Source: Gnetum montanum
Lineage: Eukaryota > Streptophyta > Gnetopsida > Gnetales > Gnetaceae
Direction of reading: 5' to 3'
Assembly (NCBI GenBank): GCA_015680685.1
Contig: MNCI01020931.1
Location: forward strand, 822,662-886,661
Length of the DNA: 64,000 bases
The position numbers were made by a program, and so were the translations under genes. Below are positions 55,061 to 64,000 of this stretch, in pieces (positions within the stretch are counted from its first letter, which is position 1; every line of letters starts with the position of its first letter). The notes beneath the pieces were generated by a model. The model was not told the origin of the DNA, ran no database searches, and saw only the letters and a program-made list of their open reading frames with translations.

Positions 55061-55429
55061 CTACCTTTGGTAAATCATCCACTTTATAATTATCTTCTCT
55101 ACCTATATATTCTATTTTATAGTGATGCAATTGATTCATGATAGTATGGACAAGTTGTTTATAATGTCGCAAGAATGAGCTTTTTACTACATGATTACCT
55201 TTAATCTTAGTTTACAAGCTAGTCTTGAATCTCCTTTTATGACGATTACCTTGATTCCTTTTTCCAATGCTAATTTAATTCCAATACTGAAAGCTTCATA
55301 TTCAACCTTGTTGTTAGTATAAGGGAACGATAGATGAATTGCCCTTAAAATTTTTGGGGAATCATCTTTTGCTTGAACTACTCTAACTCCTACATCTTTG
55401 GAGTTACAAGAACCATCAAATTATAATTC
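55061..55429 (-). pseudogene. Element D extra RNase H before RT, uninterrupted by B
   Basis: The minus strand reads FDGSCNSKDVGVRVVQAK, PYTNNKVEYEAFSIGIKLAL and VIVIKGDSRLA, then after frameshifts SFLRHYKQLVHTIMNQLHHY, IEYIGREDNYKVDDLPKVAL. All four DEDD positions can be read: FDGS, VEYEA, GDSRL and VDDLPK. It follows the protease and precedes RT, as in B. The bases GGTAAATC at 55,069 lie in the VDDLPKV codons and mark the site where B inserted in copy 1. Confidence 0.87.
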
Positions 55430-56040
55430 TCATTTTTTCTCATCTTGACATTCCTCTTTCTTCGAGTTATGAACTTCTTGAAGTATACAAATTTTGGTTT
55501 CAAAGGCTTTCATTTCAACAACTTTGTTTTTTTTCCCATTTGAAGTTATGTTTTTCATCATCAAAGGCTCACTACATATATATATTTGATTTGGCTCTCG
55601 TTTCCATGGTAGCCACATTTGAGAATAATCCATTGATATGTAACCTAAGAAATTTTTACTCCAACTTCTACTTAATAAAATACTACGTAAGTCTTGTATA
55701 TCTACCACTTGAATAGTTACTCTATGTTTTATACGAAGTTCATAAACTATTTCTAATAGAACATTAGGTAGTTGACCCACAATCTTCACTCTACTTTTGT
55801 CCACTTGAAAAATATTCTTATTGGATTGCTTGAGAGTCAAACCAAGTTTTTTATATATGGACAATGGCACAATAGTGGAGGTAGCTCCAAGAATGGTCAA
55901 ACAATTGTAAAGATATTTATCCTTTAATTTTATTGTTAAAAGAAAATGAGGAGCTTCCTTGTTAGGAGTACAATTGTAAGGAGCTTTTGTCATCCTATCA
56001 ATGTTAGATACATAGCTTAAATCTAACTCTCCAACTCTTT
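55430..56040 (-). pseudogene. Element D aspartic protease region (minus strand)
   Basis: An open stretch of 187 codons (55,993-55,430) reads PHFLLTIKLKDKYLYNCLTI, LGATSTIVPLSIYKKLGLTL, VDKSRVKIVGQLPNVLLEIV, LLSRSWSKNFLGYISMDYS and NQIYICSEPLMM. The active site is ILGAT instead of DSGAT. The short ATATATATAT here gives IYIC and keeps the frame, in contrast to the expanded run in B. Confidence 0.88.
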
Positions 56041-57370
56041 TTTTTTTCTTTTTACATTTGGTGAACTCTAAAGCCTTTCTTTGCTAATTCTCTATCTGTA
56101 ACAATTGATATATACTAATATTGATCTTGACATGTTGAAGATCTTCAATTAAATCATATACTTCATCTTCATAAAAGCTTGCTTTCTTCATCCATTTATT
56201 AAAAGATTGATTTTGAGTACTTTGCTCTAGTTGATCTTCTTTTTATTTTTCTCTCTTCTACTTAGTTCAAAAATCTTTCTCTTAGTAAATGGATTAGAAA
56301 TGATGTTTAGAGGCTTGGAAGTAGTTAATCTTTCTTTTGATCATAGATTATATCCATTTTCTTCATTGTTAGTACACCCTTCGTCTAATAATATATCCTC
56401 TTCAGAACTTGATAGGGAAGAGGTATCACTATATCCATTGTCAAAAGATTTGCTCACATAATGAACACTAGATAGCTCATTATTTGATTCAATATCAAGG
56501 AAGTTAGACATAGCAAGATCATTTTCATAATCTTCTACTAACTTAGCATCTTAATGCTTATATTTTCTATTTTTCTTTTCTTTCTTGATTTTAGCTTTTG
56601 CCAAAGCTTTTTCTAGTTTCACTATTTTGTTGGATAAGTATCTCATTAATTGTCCTTTTACAGATTCTCTACTTTCCAACTCCTGCTCTTCCTTAATACA
56701 AGATGATCCTAGTAATGCTTTATGTTGAGCAAAATCTTGCATAGAAATTATCATTTTTCTTCTCTTTTTTAAGTTGTGATAATCTCTTCATTGTTCAAGT
56801 TCATTTTTTTCCCTAATTGTATAGCTTCACTAAAGTAGTCATTCAATGTTAGCAAGTTCGAAATTCTTCTTAACTTGATTGAAATATTGGATTTCATAGC
56901 CTTAAGATAAATATCTCTAAGCATTTCCTTTGATGGTTTATATTGTCTTTGAAAATGCCCACAAATATGTTGAAACTTAATATTGAAATCTCTAAGTGAC
57001 TCTTTGACTTCTTGCTTAGCTTGGACTAGCCCATAGCACACTTATTGTTGATCTAATTTATTGTCAAACTAGGCTAAGAAAAGACTTTTCATGTCATCCC
57101 AATTTGTGATACTATTGCTTGGCAAGTTTGAATACCAAATCTAAGCCATATCCTTTAAATTTGCTACAAACAACCTATAATCTTGATATTAGTGTTGAAT
57201 ATTTGCATGAGCTAAAGCTAACTCAAATAAGTAAATGTATTCTTTAGCCAAGTAAGCTTTTCTAGGAATAAAATGTTTAGGAAAATTTTTGTAAATTGTC
57301 TTAGGCATATCGTTGTAATTTAAAATCCTAATGGTGTAACTCCTTACTAAGGATTTTCCATCCTATTAGA
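56041..57370 (-). pseudogene. Element D gag (minus strand)
   Basis: Readable parts are VQAKQEVKESLRDFNIKFQH, EMLRDIYLKAMKSNISIKLR, TLNDYFSEAIQLGKKMNLN (57,041-56,769) and SVKGQLMRYLSNKIVKLEKA (56,754-56,551), followed by a Ser/Asp-rich part near 56,400. It matches gag of B. The gag start is missing, joined directly to LTR sequence near 57,370. Confidence 0.8.
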
Positions 57371-60175
57371 ATTTTTTTTAATCTCTAAACTCTTATACTT
57401 CTTTTGTCTTCTCTTATAGTTTATATAATCCCTATAGTACATTACTTGTAACAAATAAAATTTTACAAAAATGTTTAAGCACAATTCTATCAATCCGCTC
57501 CTAATTTCCCCCAGAGAGAAAATTCCCCAAGAAAACTAAAAATCACATGATATTTAGTGAGTTTTAGAAAGAGAAAAGAAAAGAAAGCAGATTTGTGTGG
57601 GATCTCAGACATTTAAGCAAGATAAATTGACATGATAAAACACTTTGTAATAAAGCTATTCCAATTCAATCTATTACAAATCATTTAAACCCTCTAAGCT
57701 CAACAAGCAATTTCATAAAAGACACTTTTATTTACTACTAAAACACTTTGTAAACGACAAAGTTCAAGCTTCTATTTGGCTAGTTAAATATTCGTTAAGA
57801 ATTACAAACAATAGAACTTCTAGAAAAATTTGACAATTTCAAGATTGCAATATTAAGACAATAAACTTTATAAATAAAGAAGCTATTTTAGTAATCTCAA
57901 AGTATCAAAAGTTTTCTACATTTCCTAAACTCAAACATGCAATTTCTATAAAACATTACTATTAAATTGCTCAAGATGCTTTTTAAATACAACATAAGCT
58001 TTTATTTGGAAAACATTAATAGAAGTCTAATATTATGAAAAAATAGAGCTGTACAAGCAACCTAGAAAAATCCCAAAATTAAATGCCAAGCATTATACTA
58101 TATGAACCATTAGATAAGTAATTTAAAAAATAGGGAAAAATGAATTCACGGGATTAAAACAAAGTAGTTGAATTGATGTCTTTAACAAGCCATTACAAAA
58201 AATCTCCAACAATTCTTCAATGTTGTTTCTTCCCCAAAACCCCCCCTTATCTCTACCTTTCAAGTCCTTTTTATGGTGGCTTAGGCAATTACAATCATCA
58301 TAAAATATTAAGGTAAGCTAAATATATCTAGTGAATTAATTCATAACCTCCATGAGAAGTTGTAACTTTTATACAAAGTTATGATAAATTTATGTCATAA
58401 TTTGGCAAGTGTCATGTCAAATGCAAATATCAAGGAAATTTAGTTGTGCTTCCATACAACCTTCATGGGAAATTTAACTTAAAAAACAAAGGTCTATAAA
58501 TCTCCCTTTTCTAAATCGTAACCTTTCTACTTATGCATGTAGTATTCAAACTTCATGCCCATATATAGTTATGTTCTAACCCAAACTTTAATTTCTAAGA
58601 TAAAACGTGATTATGTCCACTCTAGTCTAGAGTAGAAACGCAAGAACAAGGATTCATTGTTTGCCACATGGTGTAGGCATGAGGGTTTGCAGCTCATCTC
58701 GTTACAGTCCTCTGATTCTCGATGCAGCGACAATGTCGTACCTTCTGATGTCTGTGTTGCTCCTGCCTCCAACATCTTTGTGTTCTTGGCCACATTCACG
58801 TACGTCATTTGTCCCCCTACCTGGAGCTCGGCATTTGGGAAATATGTGCGGCTGTCATTTGTTCATCATGTTTTCGATGCCATCAATGCCATCCTCCATC
58901 GGGGGCACATTTGAAAGTGGAGGTGATCTTTACAAGGCGGCCAACTCCATTGCCATCATTCTCCACATAGGTGCAGAGTATGGCAATCATTCTCCACATA
59001 GGTGCAGAGTATGGCAATTGCAACAACTGTGAAGACATCTCAGTTTTTCTTGTGTAGGTGTGATTCTTCTTCAAACATTTGCTGACATCCGGCAGATCCA
59101 TGATGGGTTAGATGTTGAGATTTTGTTGAGAAACGCAACATCATATCCCAAGTTGAGGCTCTGGTGCCATGTGAGCCAAGAAAAACCTGTACATTCAAAG
59201 ATGCATGCTAATGGGTTCCAGCAGTAGCCATTGCTGCTCAACCCACTATATCTAACTGCACCTGATTTTTATTCTTTTTTTAATTTCAATCTGTAACAAT
59301 AGTAACCCAAAAATCAGTATGACTGGATAGTATTTCGTGGAGTAAGGCTATGGATTTTCTATAAATGATGGTCATACGGCAAATGGCATTTTACGAGCCG
59401 ATTAAAATAATTGAGACTGTGATATGCTCAATTCTCCGATGAATACATGTCGTGATTCCATTTCTCAAGGTTTTATTTATTTTAAGGTTTTGCAATTGCT
59501 CACGTGGATGTAGATGGATGAGGATGAGATCCTAATTTCGTGCAATTCCAGAATATTAACCTCTCTTTCTTTTGGATTGTGGCACATTTGATTTGTTTCA
59601 TTTTGTCTTTTTGTTAATTTCAAGTCTCCAACTGAATTTTGCTGACTTCTGGATCATGAAACATATTTTTTGTTTTATTTATTACGAAAATTTCAACCAC
59701 CGTATTTCTTGTACTCTCAGTTTCTTTCTCAACTCTATTCTACAAATGGCATATTGAGATGAATAAGAAATCTTATTTGCAATGTTATGGCATATTGAGA
59801 TGAATAAGAAATCTTATTTGCAATGTTTTCCTTATTTTAACATTTCTGCTTGATAATTTTTGTGTGCCTCCTCTTTCTGGTCTAGTTGTTTTTCTTTCTT
59901 TTTTTTTCTTTTTTCATTTTTTGAGCAACTTCTTTTTTTTTTCTTTTTTCATTTTTTGAGCAATTTTTGTTTCTAACTTTATGTCTCATTTCCACGGTCT
60001 CTACTCACACAATGTATAACTTTACATGTATAGTCAATAGTGAATTCTCATTTCTTGACAATTCTTGTTGCTTTTACTCTTCATCCATGGGATTTAATCT
60101 TAGTTATTTTAACTTCTTTCTTTTTGCAAAATAACATATTTGTGCATTGCTTTGAACATTAACAAACTTTTGGAC
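57371..60175 (-). mobile_element. Element D 5' LTR (minus strand, far end uncertain)
   Basis: Counterpart of 20,811-23,430. The part near 57,440-57,700 matches R-U5 of the B LTR in reverse complement. CATAAAAAGGAC at 58,264-58,273 is the probable promoter. The outer end is inferred only from the start of integrase-derived sequence near 60,180. A 44-bp local duplication lies at 59,762-59,825 and another at 59,893-59,962. Confidence 0.6.
58620..59240. other. Less AT-rich stretch, duplicate of 21,984-22,610
   Basis: The plus-strand frame at 58,657-58,914 and another at 58,661-59,032 are open here but broken in the other copy. A short tandem duplication (CATTCTCCACATAGGTGCAG) occurs at 58,957 and 58,989. 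No protein is recognised. Confidence 0.4.
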
Positions 60176-60790
60176 ACCTGAAAAAAACTTTTCTAAGCAT
60201 TCAACCATATTATTGTTCTCCATCAAATGGTCAAATGTGATAACAATAATAAAGTTATGTTTTGCAAAGGACTTGGGTGTTATTGGTCCAATGATGTCAA
60301 TTTCCCATCATTGAAACAACCATGTAATTTGATTAGTGTGTAACTCTATTCGTGGCACATGTATAAGATTATTGTGCTATTGGAAATTGTCATAGGTTTT
60401 TACCTTTTTCCTGTGATCATTTTTCATATAAGGCTAGTAGGATCCTAGACATCTAATCTTAACATTCGTGGCTCTAGGTCTTATGATTATTTTGCACATC
60501 CTCCTAAGAGGTATTTTCTTTTTTCAACAATTTCATGCCTTAAAATACCAACCTTAATCTTGCAAATTGTAAAGAATTTGTCTTACCTTGAGATATGCAA
60601 GCTATGAGTGTATGTAATGAATTGTCATAAGGTTTCTACTTTTAAAAGTAATAAATCACATTCACATAATAACATTAAGTAAGCTATTTGGCATCTTCAT
60701 CTTTAACCCATTGAGAAGAAAAATTTTTGTACTATTTTAAAATTTTTTCAAAGTTTAACATTGGGTACACATCCCCAAACAACACATCCA
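60176..60790 (-). pseudogene. Integrase scrap G (copy 2)
   Basis: The minus strand keeps the GIDIIGPITPKSFAKHNF segment near 60,310-60,250 and the degraded zinc-binding part, as at 23,640-23,950. About 240 bp of the core are missing compared with copy 1. Confidence 0.65.
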
Positions 60791-61627
60791 AACAATACAA
60801 TAGGATAGATGATATTTTGAGAAATTTGTTTTTTAACCTTTGATAAAGTTAATTTTTGTTGCTTTGCAATGTTGTAAACCATGTTACATCATTGTTGATA
60901 TGATGCCTTGGGATGCGTACAACCCTATAAATATTGACACTTGGACACATGAGCAACAACTTTTTATTTGAAGTCTCAGGGAAACTTTTGCAATTTGATT
61001 TCTTAGTTAACAAGAGTGAATGTTTGTAGTGCGATGTTTAGTAGTTGAACAAAATCTTTATTTGAGTGAATTGTACTTGAATGCAGTTCATGATAGCAAA
61101 AAAGATTGAGATTGTTGTACATCATTGAAGCATCCACTTAGTTTTATTTATATACTTAGCATAATTTTCATGTTTTCTTAGCTTAATCATTTATATTTGC
61201 AAAGCACCTTATTTTACTTGTTCATTAGTAAAGCAAAATGAGTAGAACTAGTTTCAAGCATTAAAGTGTAATGGTTTGGTAACCAAGTAATGGTTTCACT
61301 TGATTTGCTCAGCGGTGAATTCACTTGGTAATCCAAGTAACGATTACATGAGACCAGAACATGTCTAGTAAGCTAGGAACAAATGCTCATCGCTAGATAT
61401 TCTTGTCATTACTTAGATTTAGCACTTCATTTTCATTATGTTTACATTTAGGCATAAAATGAGCCTTACAACATCACATTACATATGCCTAAGTGCAAGT
61501 CAAACCATACACTTAGACTTTACTAACTCAAGGTGAGAAGACAAGGATCATGATCTTAACATCAATTATTAGCGTAATAACATTATCCATCTGCAGATTA
61601 CAATCTAGTCACTTGCAAACACTTGTT
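60791..61627 (+). mobile_element. Element F 5' LTR (copy 2), 3' end deleted
   Basis: Collinear with 24,231-25,076, with TATAAATA at 60,926-60,933 and an intact GTAAACC at 60,876. At about 61,627 the match jumps to the position equivalent to 25,455, removing the LTR end, primer-binding site and gag start. Confidence 0.75.
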
Positions 61628-61639
61628 TTTCCTACAAGG

Positions 61640-61920
61640 AAACATTGTGTGCCTCCAAAGTGTTCAACACATGCCATGCTTCAAATAGCTTCAAGGGGAA
61701 TGAATTTGAGTCATGCGTAAGAAGGTTACCATGTGACCAAACATATGACAAGACCCTATCAACCCATAGAGGCACAAGTAAAGAGAGATACTACCATGGA
61801 AACCAAACATGAGCATAATAAGGGAAAACAGGTTAACTCTCTTATTGTCCTAGAAGAACTTGATGGTGATGCATTTGTAGCAGAGAAATTTTACCATGAT
61901 TATGAAGTCCATTCATAAAT
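61640..61920 (+). pseudogene. Element F gag fragment (copy 2)
   Basis: Reads ASRGMNLSHA-like sequence and, open at 61,733-61,918, MTKHMTRPYQPIEAQVKRD, EHNKGKQVNSLIVLEELDGD, AFVAEKFYHDYEVHS. It corresponds to 25,555-25,741. It lacks the ATG region because of the upstream deletion. Confidence 0.55.
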
Positions 61921-62390
61921 GCCTATTATTCATCTAGAAGAACTTGTCAAGGTGCAACTACATTATCCTTGATTAGATGCTAGCTTTTCAATATTTTCTT
62001 TGACTTCCTTAAGAGTAAATTAAAAAGGTACTTGTTGTACAATAGTAGTTGCATTTGAAGCAAACACATGATAAGATCCTATCAACCCATAGAGGCATAA
62101 GTGAAGAGAGATACTACCATGGAAACCAAACATGAGCATAACAAGGGAAAATAAGTCAACTCTCCTATTGTCCTAGAAGAACTTGATGGTGATGCATTTG
62201 TAGTAGAGAAATTTTACCATGATTATGAAGTCCATTCCCAAATGCCTATTATTCATCTAGAAGAACTTCTCAAGGTGCAACTACATTATCCTTGATTAGA
62301 TGCTATCTTTTCAATATCCTCTTTGACTTCCTTAAGTGTAAATTGGAGAGGTGCTTGTTGTACAATAGTAGTAGAATTGTCATCTTGTCT
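61735..62390 (+). repeat. Tandem duplication of about 327 bp in the F module (copy 2)
   Basis: Two units, 61,735-62,061 and 62,062-62,390, equivalent to those at 25,561-26,215. Confidence 0.85.
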
Positions 62391-63640
62391 TGTAAATAGC
62401 TTACTGTAAAATAAGCAAATATCTTGAAAAGAAAAATTAAATGACGAGGAAGATTAATAATGAAAAAATTGCCAAAATTTTTTAGCTTTCTTTTTTAATT
62501 GTTTAAGAAAAGTATTCATGTTGTTCCTTGATAAATTTCATTGTCTTGGTTCTAATCAAGCATTTATATGCCTTAACTAAACTTTGTTTATGACTCTTAT
62601 TTGCATTTTGAATATTCTACCTAGCTTGCATACAATCCTTATCAAACCAAGTCATTTGAACATGTTATTGTTGTGAATGCACAACTTGCTTAGCTACTGT
62701 AAGTAAAATTTGTTCAAGCTCCTCATGTCATCTTTCAAGGGTCCATTTGTTTTTGACTATTGGGATGAGTCTATATTGACATGTTTTTCTCTTTTTTGTT
62801 ATCTAAGAGACAATTGGAATTTTCAACAAAAACTCAACATGATGATGGTAAGACTTGACTAAATCTTTTCTAACTTTCAACTCCTTAATAAAATTAATAG
62901 CTTCATAAGAATATAAAAACAAATCAATGTAAGAGTTACCTTGAGGTCTTGTGAAAGTAAATGATCAAGATTGAGGAAATCTAGCAAGTCCATTGCGAAT
63001 CAAAAGAGTAAAAATTTTTGTCCATTTTAATAGTTATTGGCCAATCTTATTACTAGTATCATTTGTAGTATGTTCGGTCAAGTTGGGATCTTCAACAATA
63101 CCTTAATTGCCAACAATATGTTGCTATTTAATAATTTTTGTTTTCTTTAAATCTATCCTTGCATTAAAATATTCATAAATAAATACTAAGCCTTTTGCTA
63201 CAAATTCTACAATATCTTCACTTAAAAACTAGAAAAAATGATCACAAGATGGCTGTATAGAATCATAAAATGTTGATATAAGATTTTTAGCAAAACATAT
63301 TATTTATGAACATCAATTCTTTCTAAAAGCACATAATTTTCTAGAGATTTCATCACTACAATGTCACCAAAAGTTCTACCTCTATGCCCTACTCTTGTAT
63401 TTCTTACAACAAATTTAATAAATCAAGGAACTATAAAATCTACAAAACCAACATCTTCCCAAGTTTCAACAAAACCAAAAATATCAAAGTTATCAAATAA
63501 GTTAATACTAATAAAAACAACAACTTTAATTGCAATTGCACTATTAATGTTAAGAAATCCATACTTTAAAAAGCTTATACATTTTTTAAATAATTTTTGG
63601 AATACTGCTCCTTTGTAATAACTGCCATGTTGCTAGTATT
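62391..63640 (-). pseudogene. LINE-type endonuclease (EEP) scrap, minus strand (copy 2)
   Basis: Counterpart of 26,216-27,440. The minus strand again gives an ETWEDVGFVDF block near 63,450, RPFGDIVV-like sequence near 63,370, and NILICNG and SFTFTRPQGNSYIDL near 62,990-62,920. Stops are numerous. Confidence 0.7.
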
Positions 63641-63829
63641 TGGGTATGCTACCAAACCTTGTTCATGAGCTGCCTTAACCTTTTTCCATTATTAAGCCCT
63701 TTCTAGATATTTCTTTTGAGTAAGATCCTGATTTATCCAAATGTTTTTCCTGTTCTAAGTTTGCTTCATGTTGTTTCAATGTCTCCAAACATGAAGTATA
63801 TCTTCTACATCATAAAACTTAACAATGAC

Positions 63830-64000
63830 TGATGAGTGGTGAGGTACCCCTACACTCAACCATATGAATACGAGCGTACACGCGCGATCTGGTCGAACTC
63901 CGCAGACTAAATGCCTTAACTCCACAAGAAACACTTGGGGTTAATCGTTCATTGTCTTCCCAGGCTTGCTTGTAAGTGTCACGGTGTATGGTTAAGCAAG
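63830..64000 (-). mobile_element. E-family LTR, partial, runs off the window end
   Basis: Starts TGATGAGTGGTGAGGTACCC, the reverse complement of the E-family LTR end, and continues like the solo LTR at 1,518 (CTACACTCAACCATATGAAT). It interrupts the copy 2 sequence after AACAATGAC; copy 1 is continuous at 27,650. The expected target duplication is ATGAC. Confidence 0.85.

Larger units (their letters stand above)
48908..63829 (+). repeat. Segmental duplication, copy 2
   Basis: Collinear with 1-27,650, without elements B and the 1,518 solo LTR. It keeps the single GGTAA target of B at 55,069-55,073. It has its own changes: an extra 1.9 kb at 50,270-52,204 where copy 1 has 72 bp, and deletions near 60,175 and 61,627. 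The match ends where an E-family LTR begins at 63,830 and may resume beyond the window. Confidence 0.9.

Noticed and set aside
56231-56461. Plus-strand frame MIFFLFFSLLL... with a hydrophobic N-terminus resembling a signal peptide
   Set aside because: It is the antisense of the Ser/acidic part of D gag, and the same artefact appears at 9,620-9,850 in B.

Overview
The window looks like plant nuclear DNA from a large, repeat-rich genome. It is strongly AT-rich and made almost entirely of decayed, nested retrotransposons. I favour a gymnosperm, probably a conifer. The main reason is a Penelope-like reverse transcriptase remnant, present twice; such elements (Dryad) are known from conifers. Long-LTR Tat/Athila-type Ty3/gypsy elements and stop codons that look like C-to-T decay fit that view. 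The species is not identifiable from sequence alone.

Layout. Bases 1-27,650 (copy 1) and 48,908-63,829 (copy 2) are two diverged copies, in the same orientation, of one composite block. In order the block holds a Penelope-like RT scrap, unrecognised sequence, the 3' end and LTR of a plus-strand element (H), a minus-strand Tat-like element truncated inside its RT (C in copy 1, D in copy 2), a minus-strand integrase scrap (G), a plus-strand Athila/Tat-like LTR with gag start (F), and a minus-strand LINE endonuclease scrap. Copy 1 also carries a 13.3-kb full-length Tat-like element (B, 5,091-18,435) inserted in C, and a solo LTR (1,518-2,303). Copy 2 keeps the uninterrupted site for B at 55,069. 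Copy 2 has its own 1.9-kb LINE-containing segment (50,270-52,204) and an LTR start at 63,830.

The 20 kb between the copies holds a minus-strand Athila/Tat-like element (I, 28,239-35,496: integrase, a long coiled-coil ORF, polypurine tract, 3' LTR). Next comes a third F/LINE module (35,497-43,236), interrupted by a complete LTR element with a perfect 5-bp target duplication (E, 35,596-41,399). A plus-strand integrase scrap (J, 43,240-44,150) and minus-strand LINE RT pieces (46.5-48.2 kb) follow.

One locus does not look like a transposon: a small minus-strand gene at 45,243-45,850 with a TATA box, pyrimidine-rich leader, a 111-bp GT-AG intron and an acidic Ser-Glu-Asp repeat protein. A MYB/MSA-like palindrome lies about 300 bp upstream.

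The most unusual design is in the B/C/D family: an extra archaeal-type RNase H domain sits between protease and RT, while the normal RNase H after RT has lost catalytic residues in B. B also has a separate ORF with its own TATA-like box after integrase. E and I share a different post-integrase ORF whose ATG follows an intron-3'-end-like sequence. No intact transposon protein, tRNA, rRNA or CRISPR array was seen.
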